Positions 48,577-51,763 of a DNA stretch of 51,763 nt are shown piece after piece; within the stretch, counting starts at the first letter, position 1; every line of letters starts with the position of its first letter. The position numbers were made by a program, and so were the translations under genes. The notes beneath the pieces were generated by a model that saw only the letters and a list, made by a program, of their open reading frames with translations, did not search any database and was not told the DNA's origin. The stretch spans positions 1 to 51,763 of the forward strand of contig CAIYSR010000081.1 in the NCBI GenBank assembly GCA_903928895.1, written 5' to 3'. This DNA is from an uncultured Rhodospirillales bacterium. GTDB lineage: Bacteria; Pseudomonadota; Alphaproteobacteria; Acetobacterales; Acetobacteraceae.

Positions 48577-49179
48577 TCAGACCGCGCTGTCCGGCAACGG
48601 ATCGGCGGCGGGTTCCGTCGGCGCCTGGCCCTGGATCCAGCCGGCGATCTGCCCGGCCTTGCCAAGCGATTGGTCGAGCGCCGCCATGGTGGCGGAGAGG
48701 TCCTCGCTGGTGTCACGCTGCCACGCGCGCACCGTCCACAGCCAGACCGCGAGCAGACCCTTACGGCGCAACTGGCCGAGCGGGCCGGACGCCTCCAGAC
48801 CCGCCGCGGCCAGCAGCCAGCCCATCGATGACAGGCTCGCCGTCGCCAGCAACAGCGCGGCGGCGGGATCGAACATTACGCCCTTGAGCAGCGCCGTCAC
48901 CCCGTCGCGATGGGCCTGGAGCACATCGATCCGCCGCATCAGCACATCGAACAGCCGATCGCGCGGCGCGCCCTCGCCCTGAGCCCCCGCCACCGCCGCC
49001 GCATCCGCCATCCGCCCGAACGCCAGGAGAAACCCGGCCCGGCAGCCAATCTGCCGCCGCGCTGCATCGAGCGGAATTCCAGCCACTTGCGCCGCCTCGG
49101 CCACGCTGAAGCGATACCACCCCCCCACCGCGATCTGGCTGAAGCACGCCGCCATCAACTCCGGGCTAACCTCGGTCAT
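48577..49179 (-). CDS. COQ9-like / TetR-fold protein
   Basis: 200 residues. The N-terminal 50 residues can form a TetR-like helix-turn-helix (YRFSVAEAAQVAGIPLDAARRQIG). The rest, RDRLFDVLMRRIDVLQAHRDGVTALLKGV, ASLSSMGWLLAAAGLEASGPLGQLRRKGLLAVWLWTVRAWQRDTSEDLSATMAALDQSL, resembles the COQ9 domain, which binds isoprenoid lipids and helps ubiquinone hydroxylation. A TetR regulator of the phasin gene, 33 bp downstream, is the alternative. Start chosen at the ATG at 49179; upstream codons lie in a repeat. Confidence 0.75.
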   Translation of the reverse strand: MTEVSPELMAACFSQIAVGGWYRFSVAEAAQVAGIPLDAARRQIGCRAGFLLAFGRMADAAAVAGAQGEGAPRDRLFDVLMRRIDVLQAHRDGVTALLKGVMFDPAAALLLATASLSSMGWLLAAAGLEASGPLGQLRRKGLLAVWLWTVRAWQRDTSEDLSATMAALDQSLGKAGQIAGWIQGQAPTEPAADPLPDSAV

Positions 49180-49202
49180 CGCACTATCCCCAAACCCTTC
49201 AT

Positions 49203-49278
49203 GGATAGAAGTTTTTTGGTTCTTTTTTCCAAAAAAGAACAGCACTTCCTTTCTGGAAAAAAGAAGCGAACAACGTCC
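49203..49278. repeat. Dispersed intergenic palindrome, copy 5 (double)
   Basis: ATAGAAGTTTTTTGGTTC begins a hairpin GGTTCTTTTTT-CC-AAAAAAGAAC, followed by CACTTCCTTTCTGGAAAAAAGAAGCG, a weaker second copy in the other direction, ending AACGTCCAT. The outer bases ATGGAT and GTCCAT are complementary apart from one base. It lies between proC's stop (49293) and the COQ9-like start. Confidence 0.8.
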
Positions 49279-49292
49279 ATCCGTTCAGCGGA

Positions 49293-50093
49293 TCACCCAG
49301 CCAGTTCGCGGGACCGCGCCGTCGCCGCCGCGATCGCCCGTGAAATCGTGTCGGGCCAGGCCGAAGCCTCCATCATCACTGCCAGCGCCCGCTCGGTGGT
49401 CCCCTTCGGCGAGGTCACGTTGATCCGCAGTTGCGCCGCGTCCTCCGTGCTCGCCGCCAGCAGCGCCCCCGAGCCTGACACCGTCTGCCGTGCCATCAGC
49501 CGCGCCAGCTCCGCCGGAACCCCTTGCTCGATCGCCGCCTTCTCCAGCAGCTCCGCCAGCAGGAACACGTAGGCCGGCCCGCCGCCCGACACCGCCGTCA
49601 CCGGATCGATCAGACCCTCGTCCTCCACCCAGGCGACCTTGCCGATTGCCTGCAACAACATGTCGCACAATTCCCGCTGTGCTTCGCTCACCCCCGGCCC
49701 GGGCACCGCCACCGTGATCCCCTGACGCACGGCGGCCGGCGTATTGGGCATCGAGCGGACGATTGCCGCCCCCGGCCCGAGCAGCCCGGCGATGCCCCGG
49801 ATGGTCTGCCCCGCCATGATCGACAGCATCACCGCCGAGCCCGCAAATCGCGCATAGAGCGGCAGCGTCGCCGCCGCGCTCTGCGGCTTCACCGCCAGCA
49901 CCACGGCGGTGGGGCTGAAATCAGCCGGAATTTCCTCTGCCGTCGCCACCACCTGAACCTCTGGTCCCGGCGCGGGCGGCTGCATGGGGTCCACCGCGAC
50001 CGCCCGCGCCAACCCCTGCTCGCGCCAGCCGGCGAGCATCGCGCCGCCCATCTTGCCGAAACCGACCAACAGGATCGGCGGAATCGCACTCAT
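49293..50093 (-). CDS. proC: Pyrroline-5-carboxylate reductase
   Basis: 266 residues. The Rossmann loop is ILLVGFGKMGGAMLAGW, then VLAVKPQ, SIMAGQTI, RSMPNTPAAVRQG, and the C-terminal signature DPVTAVSGGGPAYVFLLAELLEKAAIEQG and LRINVTSPKGTTERAL. It catalyses the last step of proline synthesis. A YbjN gene (50118-50621) lies just upstream on the same strand. Confidence 0.96.
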   Translation of the reverse strand: MSAIPPILLVGFGKMGGAMLAGWREQGLARAVAVDPMQPPAPGPEVQVVATAEEIPADFSPTAVVLAVKPQSAAATLPLYARFAGSAVMLSIMAGQTIRGIAGLLGPGAAIVRSMPNTPAAVRQGITVAVPGPGVSEAQRELCDMLLQAIGKVAWVEDEGLIDPVTAVSGGGPAYVFLLAELLEKAAIEQGVPAELARLMARQTVSGSGALLAASTEDAAQLRINVTSPKGTTERALAVMMEASAWPDTISRAIAAATARSRELAG

Positions 50094-50117
50094 GTCAGTG
50101 TCCAGTCGTCAAAGGGT

Positions 50118-50621
50118 TCAGGCTTCGCCCACGCATTCCAGCATCGCCGCCGCCAGCGCTTCGGCCGGCGTCTTGCCGCCCCACAGCACGAACTGGAAGG
50201 CCGGGAAAAACCGCTCGCACTCGGTGATGGCGATGTCGATCATATCCTCCAGGCTCTCCGCCGACGCGCCCGGCGCGCCGCGCAGCAGCACGGCATGGCG
50301 AAACACCGGCATCCCGTCATCTGCATCCATCCCGAAATGCCCGATCCACAGCCGCTCGTTGGCCAGCGCCAGCAGCTCGTACAGCGCCGCCCGGCGCTTC
50401 TCCGGCACTTTGAGGTCGAAGGCGCAGGTGAAGTGCATCGCGCTGATCTCGTTCGACCACGAGAAATACAGCCCGTAGTCGCACCATTTGCCCGGCGCCT
50501 CCGCTGCCATTTCGGCGTGGCTGCGGCGGTCGAACGCCCAGTCGTTGGCGGCGACGATCTGCTCCATGACATCGAGCGGGTTGGCGGCTTGTTCGCGGTA
50601 GCTGCTCATATGAGCGGACAT
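50118..50621 (-). CDS. YbjN domain protein
   Basis: 167 residues with the type III secretion-chaperone-like YbjN fold: NPLDVMEQIVAANDWAFDRRSHAEM, DYGLYFSWSNEISAMHFTCAFDLKVPEKRRAALYELLALANERLWIGHFGMDADDGMPVFRHAVLL and the C-terminal helix. It is typical of the alphaproteobacterial YbjN protein encoded next to proC. Function is not established; it may be a chaperone or stress modulator. A second ATG 4 codons inside is possible. Confidence 0.9.
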   Translation of the reverse strand: MSAHMSSYREQAANPLDVMEQIVAANDWAFDRRSHAEMAAEAPGKWCDYGLYFSWSNEISAMHFTCAFDLKVPEKRRAALYELLALANERLWIGHFGMDADDGMPVFRHAVLLRGAPGASAESLEDMIDIAITECERFFPAFQFVLWGGKTPAEALAAAMLECVGEA

Positions 50622-50795
50622 GCGGGGTCTCCCGGGGACAAGGATGGCCGGTGGGGTGACCCGGGTGCCGATTCGCCCCCGGGTCGGCGAGGCTCGCCTG
50701 CTGACCCTACAGAGCGTTGATTCCGCGCCGCAAGAGGGGATGATGCGGTTACGCGAAGTTCACACTTCAACATGCCGCCGCAAACGCCGGAAATA

Positions 50796-51095
50796 TCAGG
50801 TGATCATCCCTGGTTCGCCCCCGCCGATGGGCGCGTCGCGTGACTCCAGCGAGTCGAGTCGGGACTCGATCGCGGCGAGGCGCGACTCGGCTTCCTCCTG
50901 GCCGGCCCGCGCGCGCGCTGCCATTTCGAGCGCGGCGTCCATCTCCTCGCGCCGGACGACGTCGAGCCGGCGCAGCACATCCTCGACCCGCGCCCGCACC
51001 AACGCCTCCACCTCGGCACGCATGCCGGTCAGCACCGACAGCGCTCCTCCCGCCATTCCTGCCATGTCCTCGAAAATCCGCGGCCGATCGCTCAT
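50796..51095 (-). CDS. ubiK: UbiK/YqiC-like accessory factor (BMFP domain)
   Basis: 99 residues. The N-terminal amphipathic part RIFEDMAGMAGGALSVLTGMRAEVEALVRARVEDVLRRLDVVRREE is followed by a coiled coil ending AAIESRLDSLE, the membrane fusogenic/BMFP pattern. UbiK helps assemble ubiquinone-synthesis enzymes on membranes. ATG at 51095 is chosen with AGGAG 7 nt upstream; the GTG one codon upstream is possible. It is divergent from hldD. Confidence 0.87.
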   Translation of the reverse strand: MSDRPRIFEDMAGMAGGALSVLTGMRAEVEALVRARVEDVLRRLDVVRREEMDAALEMAARARAGQEEAESRLAAIESRLDSLESRDAPIGGGEPGMIT

Positions 51096-51152
51096 CACAT
51101 TCTCCTGTCGCGCCTTTGCGCGGCGCCTCGCTGCACCTTATACGCTCTCCCG

Positions 51153-51763
51153 ATGATAATGGTCACCGGCGGCGCCGGCTTCATCGGGTCGAATCTGCAT
51201 GCTGCCCTGGTCGCCCGCGGGCACGAGACCGTCGTCGTCGACCGGCTGCGCGCAACCAAGTGGCGCAACCTCGCCCACCACGCCCCCGCGCAGCTGATCC
51301 ATCCCGATGCGCTCGACGATTTCCTGGCCACCGATCCGCCGATCGAACTGGTGTTTCATCTCGGCGCCATCAGCAGCACCACCGCGACCGATGGCGATCT
51401 GGTGTGGTCCTCCAACGTCGCCCTCTCCCAGCGCCTGTGGACCTGGTGCGCCGATCGCAGCGTGCGCTTCATCTACGCCTCCTCGGCTGCCACCTACGGT
51501 GCCGGCGAGGCCGGCTTCACCGATGGAACCGACAGCCTCGACCGGCTCCACCCGATGAATCTTTACGGCTGGTCCAAGCACGCCTTCGATCTCTCCGTCC
51601 GCCGCAACCTCGCAGCCGGGCACCCGCGCCCGCCACAGTGGGCCGGTCTCAAATTCTTCAACGTCTATGGCCCCAACGAATACCACAAGGGCCACATGAT
51701 CTCGGTGGTCAAGGTCAAGCACGACGACCTCCTCGCCGGCCGCGCCCCCCGCCTGTTCCGCTC
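51153..51763 (+). CDS. hldD: ADP-L-glycero-D-manno-heptose 6-epimerase (5' part; runs off window end)
   Basis: About 203 residues are visible and the frame is still open at the last base. It begins MIMVTGGAGFIGSNLH with the extended-SDR NAD(P) loop, then FHLGAISSTTATDGD, IYASSAATYGAGEAGF, the YxxxK catalytic motif MNLYGWSKHAFDLSVR, and LKFFNVYGPNEYHKG, which is typical of HldD/RfaD rather than other SDR epimerases. It makes the L,D-heptose precursor of lipopolysaccharide core. Its start is 57 bp from the divergent ubiK-like start. Confidence 0.93.
   Translation, partial: MIMVTGGAGFIGSNLHAALVARGHETVVVDRLRATKWRNLAHHAPAQLIHPDALDDFLATDPPIELVFHLGAISSTTATDGDLVWSSNVALSQRLWTWCADRSVRFIYASSAATYGAGEAGFTDGTDSLDRLHPMNLYGWSKHAFDLSVRRNLAAGHPRPPQWAGLKFFNVYGPNEYHKGHMISVVKVKHDDLLAGRAPRLFR

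Overview
The window is about 52 kb of GC-rich chromosome (roughly two thirds GC by eye) that looks like an alphaproteobacterium of the Acetobacteraceae/Rhodospirillales type. Reasons: the apaG-metZ pair with a SAM-II riboswitch, the DUF721-DsbA-smc set divergent from mutY, coaE overlapping dnaQ, a phasin, and many class III cyclase/TolB-like/TPR proteins. Gene order is that of a free-living chromosome with accessory insertions. No plasmid or phage genes were seen. There are two transposase remnants, at 1-126 and 36766-36939.

Left third (1-17.5 kb). After a transposase tail comes a five-gene minus-strand operon (167-3135): cupredoxin, metallophosphoesterase, cupredoxin, ECF sigma factor and membrane anti-sigma factor. 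It looks like an autoregulated periplasmic stress module. Next are apaG and metZ; metZ has a SAM-II riboswitch and the apaG ribosome binding site lies inside a perfect hairpin. Two tandem class III cyclases with TolB-like and TPR domains share a nearly identical middle. tRNA-Gly(CCC), an Asp/Glu racemase homologue lacking both catalytic cysteines, smc, a DsbA-like oxidoreductase, a DUF721 protein, mutY and the glutathione-dependent formaldehyde dehydrogenase follow.

Middle third (17.5-36.8 kb). This holds two PEP-CTERM surface proteins (a HAF-repeat protein and a vanadium-haloperoxidase-like protein), an SH3 protein, and a minus-strand run of an old yellow enzyme, an acyltransferase 3, the rhodoquinone biosynthesis methyltransferase RquA (with an FNR-type palindrome upstream), MoeB/ThiF and DsrE. 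A 1,037-residue repeat protein, tRNA-Thr(CGT), tlyA and an L-asparaginase follow. Then comes a tightly coupled AraC regulator / (R)-amine-transaminase-like / small protein / amidase operon with a divergent flavin reductase, which looks like an amine-and-amide catabolic cluster.

Right third (36.8-51.8 kb). An IS3-family remnant, a DgcA-like epimerase with altered catalytic residues, a GMC oxidoreductase, a 24-bp perfect inverted repeat with an AT-rich island, and a sugar/glycerol-phosphate type ABC importer with two binding proteins. The rest is housekeeping: coaE, dnaQ, a PaaI-type thioesterase, phasin, a COQ9-like protein, proC, a YbjN protein, a UbiK-like protein and the start of hldD. RquA, the COQ9-like protein and UbiK all point to quinone metabolism.

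At least five copies of an intergenic palindrome built on GGTTC/GCTTC plus T and A runs are scattered at gene ends, and a second short repeat family occurs near 5.6, 5.8 and 20.4 kb. All functional statements come from reading the sequence; no database search was run.
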